Source: Chryseobacterium gleum
GTDB taxonomy: Bacteria > Bacteroidota > Bacteroidia > Flavobacteriales_D > Sanyastnellaceae
Direction: 5' to 3'
Length of the DNA stretch: 10,342 bases
Assembly: GCA_945897395.1 (NCBI GenBank)
Contig: CAMDFE010000034.1
Coordinates: 1 to 10,342, forward strand
This document shows, piece after piece, positions 1 to 7,353 of the stretch. Made by a program: the position numbers and the translations under genes. Numbering within the stretch: position 1 is the stretch's first letter; every line of letters starts with the position of its first letter. The notes beneath the pieces are model-generated. The model was not told the DNA's origin and searched no databases. It was given only the letters and a program-made list of their open reading frames with translations.

Positions 1-200
1 ACCGTTTCAATTTAGAAGTCTTCAATCGTTGGGGAGATCTCGTTTTCAGCGCCACTAACCCATCAACGGCGTGGACGGGCAATACCTACAACGGAGCACA
101 TTATTGTCCGGAAGGAGTTTACAACTGGACCGCAGTTGTGATTTCAAAAACAACTGGGGAACGTTTTGAGATTCAAGGACACTTGAATTTGATTCGATAA
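1..200 (+). CDS. C-terminal end of a secreted protein with a gliding-motility-type (CHU_C) sorting domain, 5' truncated
   Basis: The frame is open from base 3 to a TAA at 198-200 and gives 65 residues. They match the end of the CHU_C / gliding motility-associated C-terminal domain: an N-L-E-V-F-N-R-W-G-D-L-V-F stretch, a W-T-G-N-x-Y-N-G turn, then C-P-E-G-V-Y-N-W and a final G-H-L-N-L-I-R. Known for the family: this type B C-terminal domain sends large adhesins, hydrolases and PKD/SprB-like proteins through the type IX secretion system and is attached or cleaved at the outer membrane. The rest of the protein lies left of the window, so its function cannot be told. The gene ends just before a strong terminator and is probably the last of its transcript. 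Confidence 0.85.
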   Translation, partial: RFNLEVFNRWGDLVFSATNPSTAWTGNTYNGAHYCPEGVYNWTAVVISKTTGERFEIQGHLNLIR

Positions 201-220
201 TAAAAATCTTTTTATTAAGG

Positions 221-256
221 CGCCCTCTAGGATTATCTTAGAGGGCGTTTTACTTT
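221..256 (+). terminator. Rho-independent terminator after the secreted-protein gene
   Basis: CGCCCTCTA at 221-229 pairs perfectly with TAGAGGGCG at 239-247, and the stem can be lengthened inward with a G-U, a G-C and an A-U pair. A T-rich tail (TTTTACTTT) follows at 248-256. It begins 21 bases after the stop codon at 200 and ends only four bases before the next ATG at 261. The downstream GH3 gene therefore has almost no leader free of this element. Confidence 0.88.
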
Positions 257-260
257 AAAT

Positions 261-1766
261 ATGGCAGGGAATACAGTATTCGGTTGGGTAATAAAAAAAA
301 GGCTTCATCAGATGGAGCTCTTCAAGCAATATCCCATTGAGGTGCAGGAAGAAATTCGTCAGAAGTTGATCGACGAAGCTGCGCTTACCGCTTTCGGAAA
401 GGAGCATAACTTCGAGAACATTCACACGCTGCAAGACTTCCGCAAACACATTCCTCTTCGTTCTTATGAAGATCATTTTCCATATATAGAAAAAATGATT
501 CAGGGGGAAGAGAATGTGCTCTGGCCGGGAAAGACCAAGTGGTTCGCGAAGAGTTCAGGCACCACAAATAGCCGAAGCAAATTCATACCCATCTCGATTG
601 AGAATTTAGAAGAAGGACACTACAAAGGCGGAAAAGATTTGCTCGCCATCTTTTATCACCTTCGTGAAAATGCCGATTTATTTTCTGGAAAAACATTGGT
701 CGTAGGTGGAAGCACGAAGATGAGTGAAGAGGAAGAAAACACCATTGGCGATTTAAGTGGAATTATTATTTCGAATTTACCTTTTTGGGTGGAAATGAAA
801 CGCGTTCCGCAACGCGAGATTTCACTCATGGACAATTGGGAAGAGAAACTCGATGCCATGGCGCTTAACACCATGAATGAAGACGTTCGTGTGCTTTCAG
901 GAGTGCCCAGCTGGACACTGATTTTACTTCGTCGTGTTTTGGAATTGAAAAAAGCCAATCACATTCACGAAGTGTGGCCGAATCTACAGATGTATATGCA
1001 CGGAGGAATAAGCTTCGCACCTTATCGCGAGCAGTTCAATGCCATTCTTCCGAATGGAACAACGGATTATTTCGAAACATACAACGCGAGTGAAGGTTTT
1101 TTCGGCATTCAAGATCAATTGAATTCGAATGAAATGCTTTTGATGTTGGATTACGGCGTTTATTATGAATTCATTCCACTGGATGAATTGGAAAACGAAC
1201 TTCCGAAAGCAATCGGGTTGAAAGAAGTGGAATTGAACACAATCTACGCGATTGTAATTTCAACGAATACGGGGCTTTGGCGATATATTATTGGTGATAC
1301 GATTCGGTTTACTCACCTCTACCCTTTCCGCTTTCGCATTGTTGGAAGAACGAAACAATTCATTAATCTTACCGGAGAAGAACTCATGGTTGAAAACGCG
1401 GAAAGCGCGTTGCACCGGACTTGCGCGCACATGAACATTTACGTGGTAGAATTTACCGTTGCGCCTTTTTTCCCGAATGAAAATGAAACGGCTGCGCATG
1501 AGTGGTTCATTGAATTTGAAAACAATGATTTTGATTTTGATCGTTTTTGTTTTTTGTTGGATGAAAATTTACGCGACGAAAATTCGGATTACGACGCCAA
1601 GCGAAACACCAATTTGAATTTAGGTTTTCCAATTATTCATAAAGGAAAGAAAGATGTCTTTTATACGTGGCTGAAGAATCGGAATAAGTTAGGTGGACAG
1701 CATAAAATTCCTAGATTAGCGACGGATCGAGTATGGTTAGAAGAGTTAATTGAATTGAATAAATGA
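261..1766 (+). CDS. GH3-family acyl-adenylating protein (auxin-responsive promoter superfamily)
   Basis: The 501-residue protein has the length and layout of bacterial GH3 proteins, which belong to the ANL (acyl-CoA synthetase/luciferase) fold group. Visible elements are an N-terminal helix with K-K-R-L-H-Q-M-E-L-F (12-21) followed by Y-P-I-E-V-Q (24-29), an ATP-binding S-S-G-T-T-N-S loop (98-104), Y-N-A-S-E-G-F-F-G (274-282), G-L-W-R-Y-I-I-G-D-T (338-347) and G-R-T-K-Q-F-I-N-L-T-G-E-E (362-374). Plant GH3 enzymes adenylate carboxylic acids such as jasmonate or indole-acetate and join them to amino acids. The substrate of the Bacteroidota members is not established, so the name does not imply a hormone role here. 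ATG 261 fits the family N-terminus. No convincing promoter is visible, since the upstream gap is taken up by a terminator. The stop overlaps the next start as ATGA. Confidence 0.9.
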   Translation: MAGNTVFGWVIKKRLHQMELFKQYPIEVQEEIRQKLIDEAALTAFGKEHNFENIHTLQDFRKHIPLRSYEDHFPYIEKMIQGEENVLWPGKTKWFAKSSGTTNSRSKFIPISIENLEEGHYKGGKDLLAIFYHLRENADLFSGKTLVVGGSTKMSEEEENTIGDLSGIIISNLPFWVEMKRVPQREISLMDNWEEKLDAMALNTMNEDVRVLSGVPSWTLILLRRVLELKKANHIHEVWPNLQMYMHGGISFAPYREQFNAILPNGTTDYFETYNASEGFFGIQDQLNSNEMLLMLDYGVYYEFIPLDELENELPKAIGLKEVELNTIYAIVISTNTGLWRYIIGDTIRFTHLYPFRFRIVGRTKQFINLTGEELMVENAESALHRTCAHMNIYVVEFTVAPFFPNENETAAHEWFIEFENNDFDFDRFCFLLDENLRDENSDYDAKRNTNLNLGFPIIHKGKKDVFYTWLKNRNKLGGQHKIPRLATDRVWLEELIELNK

Positions 1767-2560
1767 GAAAGTCCATCGTGATTGTGTGCATGTGCCTATT
1801 TGCGTTTGTATTCCGCATACAAGCGCAACATCGCGTGCAATGCGATGCGTTAGGGAACATCTATGACGTATGCACCGATCACATTTCAATGCACAGTTCC
1901 AACTTCAACATAGATTATAGACTGAGTACTTTGCAATACGGCACTTCGGGGCAATTGGACTTAACGAATCCGCTCGTTCCATTTTTGTTTTTTCAAGATC
2001 AGAGCTCATTGGTATTCTTCGACAACAATTTGAATGTACTGGAAGAACCTATATTCTTAAATGAAAAATTTCAAGGTCAAATAACATGTGTGGCTGGTTC
2101 AAAGGGCGATGCACTGTGGCTGTATGACGCAAATTCAAGCACGCTGATTCGCACGAACAGAAAGTTTGAGGTATTAAGCCAGTCTGCGAATCTCTCATAT
2201 CTCACCAAGTCTACTCTTCAACCCAAACAGATTATTGAAAATGGCCAACGTGTTTATTTGATTGACCCGGATAAAGGGATACTGTTATTTTCCCTGTTTG
2301 GAAATTTAGAAATTCAAGGCAATCCATATGTAACCGATGGCCTCGTTTATACTTGGAACGACTGTATTTATTTCCGTATGGAAAACATGTTGTATGAATG
2401 GAAAAATAGTGAAGCTTCACCGCGCATGTTAAGTTATTTCGAATTAAACGCATTGGACAGTAAAAACACTTGGTTAATTTGTGATGGTCAACTCTTCTAT
2501 AGTAGTGTTGAATCGGGCGTTATGCGAGAAATATCACTTATTGAAAACTTAGGCAAATAA
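1763..2560 (+). CDS. Exported protein of unknown function, possible beta-propeller-like repeats
   Basis: This 265-residue protein starts with a signal peptide: M-R-K, a hydrophobic core at about 4-17, and a likely signal peptidase I cut after R-I-Q-A at residue 21. No lipobox is evident. The mature part begins with a D-A-L-G-N-I-Y-D-V motif (28-36), then alternating beta-strand-like segments, including L-F-F-Q-D-Q-S-S-L-V-F-F-D-N-N-L-N-V (74-91) and A-L-W-L-Y-D-A-N (117-124). This pattern resembles short beta-propeller repeats in periplasmic Bacteroidota proteins, but that is inference from the pattern only. The start ATG overlaps the GH3 stop by four bases, so the two are probably co-transcribed and translationally coupled. 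I do not recognise a named family and assign no function. Confidence 0.8.
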   Translation: MRKSIVIVCMCLFAFVFRIQAQHRVQCDALGNIYDVCTDHISMHSSNFNIDYRLSTLQYGTSGQLDLTNPLVPFLFFQDQSSLVFFDNNLNVLEEPIFLNEKFQGQITCVAGSKGDALWLYDANSSTLIRTNRKFEVLSQSANLSYLTKSTLQPKQIIENGQRVYLIDPDKGILLFSLFGNLEIQGNPYVTDGLVYTWNDCIYFRMENMLYEWKNSEASPRMLSYFELNALDSKNTWLICDGQLFYSSVESGVMREISLIENLGK

Positions 2561-2563
2561 GAC

Positions 2564-2594
2564 TTCGGTATTCCATTTATTTTCTCTACTTTCG
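2564..2594 (+). promoter_or_regulatory. Candidate Bacteroidota-type promoter of the deoxynucleoside kinase gene
   Basis: TTCG at 2564-2567, a 19-base spacer and TACTTTCG at 2587-2594 match the Bacteroidota pattern TTTG-N19-TAnnTTTG with one mismatch in each box. The start codon lies 25 bases beyond the -7 box, leaving a short leader. It sits in the 59-base gap after the exported-protein gene, so the kinase can be expressed apart from GH3. Confidence 0.55.
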
Positions 2595-2619
2595 AATCTG
2601 ATTATTACCAAAACGAATT

Positions 2620-3234
2620 ATGCATATAGCCATTGCCGGGAACATCGGTTCAGGAAAAACTACGCTTACAACTTTAATTGCGAAGCACTACAAATACAAC
2701 GCTCATTTTGAAGAAGTAGATAACAATCCGTACTTAAGTGATTTTTACAAAGACATGCAACGCTGGTCTTTCAACTTGCAGGTGTTTTTCTTGCGCAGTC
2801 GTTTCAGACAATTGATTGACATTAAAAAGAAGTCGAAGAAAATCGTGCAGGATCGTACCATTTATGAAGATGCTTACATCTTCGCTCCAAACTTGCATGC
2901 GATGGGTTTAATGACCACGCGTGATTTCGAAAACTATACTGATTTGTTTGGTGTAATGGATGAGTTCATTACTCCTCCAGATTTGTTGAACTACTTGCGC
3001 GCTTCTGTTCCATCGTTGGTGACGAATATTCAAAAACGCGGACGTGATTACGAAGAAGCCATTCGCTTAGATTATTTAACGCGTTTGAATGAACGTTACG
3101 AGGCTTGGGCTACTACGTATAGAAAGGGTAAGTTGTTCATCATTGACATTGACAACAATCGCTTTCATGAGAATCCAGAGGACTTAGGAACCATTATTAG
3201 CGGTATTGAAGCGCAGTTGAACGGACTGTTCTAA
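2620..3234 (+). CDS. Deoxynucleoside kinase (dNK/dGK-dCK family)
   Basis: The 204-residue protein is full length for bacterial deoxynucleoside kinases, which phosphorylate deoxynucleosides in the cytoplasmic salvage route to dNTPs. It has a P-loop G-N-I-G-S-G-K-T at 7-14, the E-E-V-D-N-N-P-Y-L substrate-site segment at 31-39, a helix with Q54 and R-S-R at 59-61, the D-R-T-I-Y-E-D motif at 78-84 (the family's D/E-R-S element), and an arginine-rich lid K-R-G-R-D-Y-E at 139-145. The start ATG directly precedes H-I-A-I-A-G-N-I-G-S-G-K, as expected. Which base is preferred (dA, dG, dC or T) cannot be read from the motifs. The stop TAA is separated by one base from the stop of the convergent yaaA. 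Confidence 0.92.
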   Translation: MHIAIAGNIGSGKTTLTTLIAKHYKYNAHFEEVDNNPYLSDFYKDMQRWSFNLQVFFLRSRFRQLIDIKKKSKKIVQDRTIYEDAYIFAPNLHAMGLMTTRDFENYTDLFGVMDEFITPPDLLNYLRASVPSLVTNIQKRGRDYEEAIRLDYLTRLNERYEAWATTYRKGKLFIIDIDNNRFHENPEDLGTIISGIEAQLNGLF

Positions 3235-3235
3235 G

Positions 3236-4003
3236 TTATCTAACGAAGAACAAGGTATTCTCGTCGCTTAATTTCTCGTTAAAGGAATAACCTTCTTCCT
3301 TGAATTTCTGAAGGTCTACTATTGACTTCGCGTTTGATTCAATTACGAATCGAGCCATGCTCCCTCTCGCCTGTTTAGAAAACGTGGGGATGCTTTTGAG
3401 TTCTTCCCCTTTCGTTTGAAAGAATTTAAAGTGAAGAATTTTTCGATTGAAACTTTTCGTGTCGATAATTTTGAAATATTCATCAGAAGCCAAGTTCAAC
3501 AAATATCCATTTGAAGAAATTTCACTTTCAAGATTTTTTGTTACGGCATCGCTCCAATAGGAATAAAGCGTCTTTCCTGATTTCGTTTTATACGAAGTTC
3601 CCACCATTAAACGATAGGGAAGAACGACATCTGTTGGCTTCAAAACTCCATAAAACCCGCTGAGTATGCGCAGTGAAGCTTGCGCTTGTTTCCAATTCAA
3701 CTTGGAAAACGATTTAGCATCGAGCGATTTGAACGCTTCACCGCTGAATAGCATGGCTGCTGGGATGCCCTTCGACAACTCTTTTTTATTCCATTTTTGA
3801 AAACGCATTTGCGTGTTCATTGCAAGCTCGTCTGTGATCTTCATTTTTAATTTCCACTCATCAGCAGAAACCTTTTTCAATTCTGAACAAAGAGCATCGG
3901 TTTCAGCAATGAATTGCGGAGAAGTTGCTTCGCCATTAAACCCTTGAAACGATTCATTCATGAGTTTCGAAGGAGAAAGTATGGCAAGAAAAAAAGAAGA
4001 CAT
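3236..4003 (-). CDS. yaaA: Peroxide stress protein YaaA (UPF0246/DUF328)
   Basis: This 255-residue protein has the usual length and the conserved blocks of the YaaA family: L-A-I-L-S-P-S-K near the N-terminus (6-13), L-F-S-G-E-A-F-K-S-L (85-94), L-R-I-L-S-G-F-Y-G-V-L-K-P (111-123), L-P-Y-R-L-M-V-G (128-135), N-L-A-S-D-E-Y-F-K (170-178), Q-A-R-G-S-M-A-R-F (211-219) and G-Y-S-F-N-E (238-243). In Escherichia coli YaaA is induced by OxyR and limits intracellular free iron and DNA damage during hydrogen peroxide stress. Its ATG (4001-4003) overlaps the upstream LOG stop by one base in a TAATG joint, so translation by re-initiation is likely. It is the last gene of a four-gene run led by a two-component system. 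Confidence 0.93.
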   Translation of the reverse strand: MSSFFLAILSPSKLMNESFQGFNGEATSPQFIAETDALCSELKKVSADEWKLKMKITDELAMNTQMRFQKWNKKELSKGIPAAMLFSGEAFKSLDAKSFSKLNWKQAQASLRILSGFYGVLKPTDVVLPYRLMVGTSYKTKSGKTLYSYWSDAVTKNLESEISSNGYLLNLASDEYFKIIDTKSFNRKILHFKFFQTKGEELKSIPTFSKQARGSMARFVIESNAKSIVDLQKFKEEGYSFNEKLSDENTLFFVR

Positions 4004-4710
4004 TAGAAGTTCGGTTTTAACAAATATTGAGAATAGAATTTATCAATCTCTTCCACGGCCTCTTCGGCTGTATCTACCAATGAAAAAAGCATCATGTCTT
4101 CTTCGTTGATGTTATTCTCTGTTTCTAGAATTACTTTTTTAATCCAATCGACCAATCCTTCCCAAAATGATTTTCCAACTAGAATAATGGGAAAGCGACC
4201 AATCTTGTAGGTTTGAATGAGCGTTAACGCTTCGAAGAACTCGTCGAGGGTTCCGAATCCACCTGGCATAACCACAAACCCTTGGCTGTACTTCACAAAC
4301 ATTACTTTTCGGACAAAGAAATAATCGAAGTTTATGCTCTTGTCGTAATCAATGTATGGATTCGGGTATTGTTCGAAAGGCAGCTTTATGTTTAAACCAA
4401 CACTTGCGCCTTGTCCGTCTTTCGCGCCAATGTTTCCAGCTTCCATGATACCTGGGCCACCACCTGTAATAACACCATAACCTTTTTGCGTAAGCATGAA
4501 GGCGATTTCTTTTGCTATAGAATAGTATTTGTTATCGGGCAATGTTCGGGCAGAACCGAAAATAGAAACACACGGGCCAATGGCCGCCATGCGCTCGTAT
4601 CCTTCTACAAACTCAGAAAGAATTTTGAATATACTCCAACTGTCGTTCGACTTTAACTCGTTCCAAGAGCGCGGGGTAAACTTCCGCCTAACACGATCAT
4701 CTTTTTCCAT
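4003..4710 (-). CDS. LOG-family nucleotide 5'-monophosphate phosphoribohydrolase (TIGR00730 group)
   Basis: The 235-residue protein carries the Rossmann-like LOG signature: F-G-S-A-R (51-55), G-G-G-P-G-I-M-E-A-G-N (83-93), R134-K135, and P-G-G-F-G-T-L-D-E (149-157) with the catalytic glutamate. Family members split nucleoside monophosphates into base plus ribose 5-phosphate; some release cytokinins and others act in general nucleotide turnover, like PpnN. The frame continues upstream to a TTG at 4722, but I chose ATG 4710 because it is the normal codon. It leaves 23 bases to the response-regulator stop at 4734. That spacing and the one-base overlap with yaaA suggest a shared transcript. The true substrate is unknown; a cytokinin role should not be assumed. 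Confidence 0.9.
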   Translation of the reverse strand: MEKDDRVRRKFTPRSWNELKSNDSWSIFKILSEFVEGYERMAAIGPCVSIFGSARTLPDNKYYSIAKEIAFMLTQKGYGVITGGGPGIMEAGNIGAKDGQGASVGLNIKLPFEQYPNPYIDYDKSINFDYFFVRKVMFVKYSQGFVVMPGGFGTLDEFFEALTLIQTYKIGRFPIILVGKSFWEGLVDWIKKVILETENNINEEDMMLFSLVDTAEEAVEEIDKFYSQYLLKPNF

Positions 4711-4733
4711 TTTTACTTTCAATTAAATTATAA

Positions 4734-5423
4734 CTATTCCTCTACTACGAATTGAAATCCTACACCGTGCAGGTTTATGATTTGAATGCGACTGTCTTCT
4801 GAGAAAAATTTACGAAGTTTCGCAATATACACATCCATAGTGCGCGCCACGAAATAAGACTCTTCTCCCCAAACCAAATTGGCAAGATTTTCACGCGTCA
4901 TCACCTTCCCTTTTCCCTCACAAAACGCTTTAAGCAAGCTTGCTTCTTTGTTGGTCAAATGCTGACGCATTCCGCTGGGCCAAATGAGGTAGTTATTGAT
5001 GTTGTCGAAGGAATAATTTCCAATCGTGTATAATTCTTGAATGGGTTTTTCTACTGTTGCACCTGATCTCCGAAGAATGTTTTGAATTCGAAGATTCAAT
5101 TCTTGAATAACGAAAGGTTTGGTTATGTAATCGTCTGCACCTATTGACAAACCTTTTAAGCGATCTGATAATTGTTGTTTGGCTGTAAGAAAAACAAAGG
5201 GTATGTCTGGAAATAATTTCTTAATGTCTTCCGCTAAATCAAAACCACTTTTCACTGGCATCATAACATCGAGTAAGCAGATGTCTACCACTTCTTTTCC
5301 CAGGGCTAGTAAACCTTCTCTCGCCGATTTACAACGAATAACCACATGACCTAATTCGGTCAATTGGTCTTGGATTACAAAACCCAAGTTCTCATCGTCT
5401 TCAACCAATAGAATTTTACTCAT
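4734..5423 (-). CDS. OmpR/PhoB-type response regulator (RprY-like)
   Basis: The 229-residue protein has a receiver domain at about 1-118, with acidic pocket D9-D10, phospho-acceptor D52 in L-L-D-V-M-M-P, T80 and K102 in the T-K-P-F motif. A winged-helix DNA-binding domain follows at about 130-229 and contains L-T-N-K-E-A-S-L-L, L-A-N-L-V-W-G and a closing H-G-V-G-F-Q-F. It should be phosphorylated by the kinase encoded immediately upstream, whose stop codon it overlaps by eight bases. The pair resembles the RprX/RprY systems of Bacteroidota, but I assign this by overall look only and leave the symbol empty. Its targets are not known; the divergent fabD promoter and its own operon are possible. 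Confidence 0.93.
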   Translation of the reverse strand: MSKILLVEDDENLGFVIQDQLTELGHVVIRCKSAREGLLALGKEVVDICLLDVMMPVKSGFDLAEDIKKLFPDIPFVFLTAKQQLSDRLKGLSIGADDYITKPFVIQELNLRIQNILRRSGATVEKPIQELYTIGNYSFDNINNYLIWPSGMRQHLTNKEASLLKAFCEGKGKVMTRENLANLVWGEESYFVARTMDVYIAKLRKFFSEDSRIQIINLHGVGFQFVVEE

Positions 5424-6378
5424 TGTTATTCTTAACCAAGGGGAATTTAAGCGTTACGGTTGTTCCCTCGTTTTCTGTGCTTGTTACGAAGATAGCAGAA
5501 TTGTGAGCATCCATCAACTGCTTTGCGAGGTACAATCCTAGGCCAAAACCTTTGATGTGATGTGTCTCTCCCAAAGGTACTCGAAAAAACCTATGAAAGA
5601 GTTCCTTGTGATATTGCTCATTGATACCTATTCCGTTGTCCTCTATCTGTATAATCAAATTCACATCTTCAACTTTACCTTGAATAACAATATGAGGCTC
5701 GCTTATGTTGTATTTCAAGGCGTTGTCAATAATATTCGTGAAAATCAATTCTATCGATTTTCTATCAAAAAAAATTTGATCTGAAGCCTCGTCCCAATTC
5801 ACCTGAACATCTCCACCGTAATTCGAAATCTGAAGCTGCATTCGTTCAATGGTTAATAGCAACAGTTCTTTCGCTGAAATAACATCTTTGTTTAAATGCA
5901 CACCTATTTTGGTCATTCGAGCTACATCTAACACCCGATCGAGTTCCTCTCTCAAACGCTCTCCTTCGTTGCGAATAATAGAGACGTACTGTTCTCTTCT
6001 AAACGGATTGTTGTGGATATTATCCTCCACTAAAACTTCGGCTGCCATGAGAATGGTTGATAGCGGCGTCTTAATTTCATGTGTAACGTTATTCACGAAG
6101 TCTTGCTGCATGAGGGTCATTCTGCGTTCATTGTAAAACGTATTTAATATTACAAATACGACAGTAGCGTATATGAACAACTGAACAATGAAGAAAAACC
6201 AAAAAGCCCTTGCGTGCACAACTTCGGATACAGCTTCGGCATAAGGAATATTGGGAAAGACGTATGCCATAACAAACCAAGCTCCCGAAAACAAATAGGC
6301 TAAAAAAAGAAACACAAACGCCAAAGAAAGCAAGCATATCACTTTTACTTTATGGTAGGTGTACAACGATTTATCCAT
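5416..6378 (-). CDS. Membrane sensor histidine kinase (RprX-like)
   Basis: Read from ATG 6378 the protein has 320 residues. Two hydrophobic membrane spans lie at about 11-36 and 58-80, with a short extracytoplasmic loop of roughly 20 residues and no evident HAMP or PAS domain. The HisKA domain follows, with phospho-acceptor H100 in N-N-V-T-H-E-I-K-T-P. The HATPase domain has an N-box T-N-I-I-D-N-A-L-K (214-222), D-N-G-I-G-I (247-252) and G-F-G-L-G-L (277-282). The frame is open further to a TTG at 6495, but that would run 36 bases into fabD and adds a segment lacking kinase-like features. So small a sensor loop suggests that the signal is sensed within or close to the membrane. It is the first gene of the run that ends with yaaA. 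Confidence 0.92.
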   Translation of the reverse strand: MDKSLYTYHKVKVICLLSLAFVFLFLAYLFSGAWFVMAYVFPNIPYAEAVSEVVHARAFWFFFIVQLFIYATVVFVILNTFYNERRMTLMQQDFVNNVTHEIKTPLSTILMAAEVLVEDNIHNNPFRREQYVSIIRNEGERLREELDRVLDVARMTKIGVHLNKDVISAKELLLLTIERMQLQISNYGGDVQVNWDEASDQIFFDRKSIELIFTNIIDNALKYNISEPHIVIQGKVEDVNLIIQIEDNGIGINEQYHKELFHRFFRVPLGETHHIKGFGLGLYLAKQLMDAHNSAIFVTSTENEGTTVTLKFPLVKNNNE

Positions 6379-6409
6379 AGCATTTTGGGTATAATTGCCC
6401 CAGGTTTGG

Positions 6410-6440
6410 TTTAGGTTCGAAAGAGATTTACTTACTTTCG
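6410..6440 (+). promoter_or_regulatory. Candidate promoter of fabD
   Basis: TACTTTCG at 6433-6440 is identical to the -7 box proposed for the deoxynucleoside kinase and has one mismatch to TAnnTTTG. A weak -33 element, TTTA at 6410-6413, lies 19 bases upstream. The fabD ATG follows 19 bases after the -7 box. The predicted transcription start falls within or next to the opposite-strand kinase -7 box. Confidence 0.5.
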
Positions 6441-6443
6441 TAT

Positions 6444-6451
6444 CAAATTTA
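6444..6451 (-). promoter_or_regulatory. Candidate -7 box for the histidine kinase operon
   Basis: Read on the minus strand, 6451-6444 is TAAATTTG, a perfect match to the Bacteroidota -7 element TAnnTTTG. The kinase ATG at 6378 would have a leader of about 60 bases. No TTTG or TTG is seen at the expected -33 distance, which falls inside the fabD coding start, so the call rests on one box. Confidence 0.4.
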
Positions 6452-6459
6452 CTACAATA

Positions 6460-7347
6460 ATGAAAGCATACGTTTTTCCTGGACAAGGTTCTCAATTTCC
6501 CGGCATGGGCAAAGACCTTTATGAAAATTCTGCGGTAGCCAAAGAGTTAATGGACTCTGCAAACGACATTTTAGGATTTCGTTTAACCGATGTTATGTTC
6601 AACGGAACGGAAGAAGAATTAAAGCAAACGAACATTACACAACCTGCTATTTTCTTGCACAGCGTAGCTATGGCCAAGGCTATGGGTGATTCATTTCAAC
6701 CTTCGATGGTTGCAGGACACAGCTTGGGTGAATTCAGTGCGTTAGTAGCGAATGGCACACTTGAGTTTGCAGATGCTATTAAGTTGGTTTATGCGCGCGC
6801 TATGGCTATGCAGAAAGCTTGCGAAGCGAATCCTTCAACCATGGCGGCTATTTTAAATTTGGAAGATGATGTGGTTGAAAAAGTTTGTGCCGAGACTCCA
6901 GGAGTTGTGGTTGCAGCGAATTACAATTGTCCAGGACAGTTGGTTATTTCAGGGGAGAACGAAGCCATTGACAAAGCGTGTGAAGCCTTGTTGGCTGCAG
7001 GCGCGAAGCGCGCTTTGAAACTTCCTGTTGGCGGTGCATTCCACAGTCCGCTTATGGAACCAGCTCGTGTTGAATTGGAAGCTGCTATTGCTGCCACTCC
7101 TTTCCACACGCCTGTTTGTCCCGTATATCAAAACGTAACGGCTTCAGCCGTTTCTGATCCGGAAGAGATTAAAAAGAATTTGATTGTTCAATTGACTGCG
7201 CCTGTGCGTTGGACACAAACCATGAATGCTATGATAGCAGACGGATGTAGCGAAGTGATTGAAGTAGGTCCCGGAAAAGTATTACAAGGACTGTTCAGAA
7301 AAGTTAGTCGCGATTTGCCTTTGAGCAGCGGCGCTATTTCAGAATAG
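6460..7347 (+). CDS. fabD: Malonyl-CoA:ACP acyltransferase FabD
   Basis: The 295-residue protein is of normal length for FabD, which moves malonyl from CoA to acyl carrier protein to supply fatty acid elongation in the cytoplasm. It has the oxyanion-hole motif P-G-Q-G-S-Q at 8-13, Q61 in T-Q-P-A-I, the nucleophile S88 in G-H-S-L-G-E-F-S, R113 in the Y-A-R-A segment that binds the malonyl carboxylate, and H195 in G-G-A-F-H-S-P-L-M. The final V-G-P-G-K-V-L-Q block is also typical. All catalytic residues are present. Unlike in many bacteria it is not next to fabH, fabG or acpP in this window; it stands alone between a divergent two-component operon and the convergent lhgO, whose stop is six bases away. 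Confidence 0.97.
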   Translation: MKAYVFPGQGSQFPGMGKDLYENSAVAKELMDSANDILGFRLTDVMFNGTEEELKQTNITQPAIFLHSVAMAKAMGDSFQPSMVAGHSLGEFSALVANGTLEFADAIKLVYARAMAMQKACEANPSTMAAILNLEDDVVEKVCAETPGVVVAANYNCPGQLVISGENEAIDKACEALLAAGAKRALKLPVGGAFHSPLMEPARVELEAAIAATPFHTPVCPVYQNVTASAVSDPEEIKKNLIVQLTAPVRWTQTMNAMIADGCSEVIEVGPGKVLQGLFRKVSRDLPLSSGAISE

Positions 7348-7353
7348 AAGAAG

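Noticed and set aside
4411..4726. Plus-strand open frames opposite the LOG gene
   Set aside because: They carry no recognisable motif, while the minus-strand frame has the full LOG signature across the same bases.
6379..6495. Longer N-terminus for the histidine kinase starting at TTG 6495
   Set aside because: It would overlap fabD by 36 bases, cross the proposed promoters and add residues unlike a kinase N-terminus. ATG 6378 directly before the first membrane span is better.
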